From: Frondihabitans sp.
Lineage (GTDB): Bacteria; Actinomycetota; Actinomycetes; Actinomycetales; Microbacteriaceae
Direction: 5' to 3'
DNA length: 5,107 nt
NCBI GenBank assembly: GCA_025464735.1
Contig: JAODMX010000173.1
Coordinates: forward strand, 1-5,107
This document shows positions 4,912 through 5,107 of this stretch, one piece after another. The notes beneath the pieces were generated by a model. The model was given only the letters and a program-made list of their open reading frames with translations. It ran no database searches and was not told where the DNA came from. Every line of letters starts with the position of its first letter. Position 1 is the first letter of the stretch. A program made the translations under genes and the position numbers.

Positions 4912-5107
4912 ATGAGCACGTCTTCTGAGGATCTCCTCGCCGCCGACACGAACATGGGCGCGGTCACTCTTCGCGTCGCCGATCTCGACGGCATGACCGC
5001 CTACTACCGAGACGCGGTCACGCTCACGGTCCTGGCCCAGGAGACTGGTCTCGACACGGTGGCGCGGAGCATTCTCGGGCGCGGCGCGACTCCGATCGTG
5101 ATCCTCG
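4912..5107 (+). CDS. VOC-superfamily protein (glyoxalase / extradiol dioxygenase-like), N-terminal part
   Basis: Only the first 65 codons are in the window. After a 14-residue leader comes MGAVTLRVADLDGMTAYYRD, then LTVL and a Gly-Arg-Gly turn. This is the first beta-alpha-beta module of the vicinal oxygen chelate fold, close in pattern to CatE-like catechol 2,3-dioxygenase or glyoxalase proteins. The position that is a metal-binding His in many members (just before the first strand's Val) is Ala17 here. The first module may therefore not bind metal, or the enzyme may use later residues. The ATG at 4912 is chosen because the TANNNT box sits 6 bases upstream; an internal ATG at 4954 is the alternative. 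The MarR-type palindrome upstream suggests induction by a small aromatic, quinone or electrophile ligand, which is an inference. The substrate is unknown. Confidence 0.8.
   Translation, partial: MSTSSEDLLAADTNMGAVTLRVADLDGMTAYYRDAVTLTVLAQETGLDTVARSILGRGATPIVIL

Overview
The window is GC-rich chromosomal DNA from an actinomycete. High G/C at third codon positions, GTG and probable TTG starts and candidate leaderless promoters point to Actinomycetota. A family such as Microbacteriaceae is plausible, but that is an inference. Three complete genes and two partial ones are visible. Four are on the minus strand and one, at the right edge, is on the plus strand.

Left part (1-2824): a two-gene minus-strand operon for phosphorolytic use of an alpha-linked glucose disaccharide. 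The promoter-proximal gene (1999-2805) encodes a HAD-family beta-phosphoglucomutase. It overlaps by an ATGA junction the start of a glycoside hydrolase family 65 phosphorylase (1-2002), whose C-terminus lies outside the window. The phosphorylase would release beta-glucose 1-phosphate and the mutase would convert it to glucose 6-phosphate. Mycobacterium tuberculosis has the same pair and order (Rv3400-Rv3401, from memory).

Middle (2806-3367): about 560 bases with no credible gene. It holds a cluster of short repeats around the 9-base core CAACTCAGG: four copies in strictly alternating orientation, forming two inverted-repeat units of almost equal length (core to core 77 and 76 bases) about 173 bases apart. 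A strong GC hairpin lies between the units, and a candidate terminator hairpin sits on the stop codon of the next gene. This REP/BIME-like arrangement is the least explained part of the window.

Right part (3368-5107): an unrecognised acidic 260-residue protein (3368-4150, minus) lies 27 bases downstream of a six-helix TMEM175/DUF1211-type putative potassium channel (4178-4822, minus), probably co-transcribed with it. Divergent from these is the start of a VOC (glyoxalase/dioxygenase superfamily) gene (4912 to the end, plus). The 89-base gap between the channel and VOC genes carries a perfect 10+4+10 palindrome of the kind MarR-family repressors bind. Both divergent genes have a TANNNT box 6-7 bases before the ATG, as expected for leaderless transcripts.
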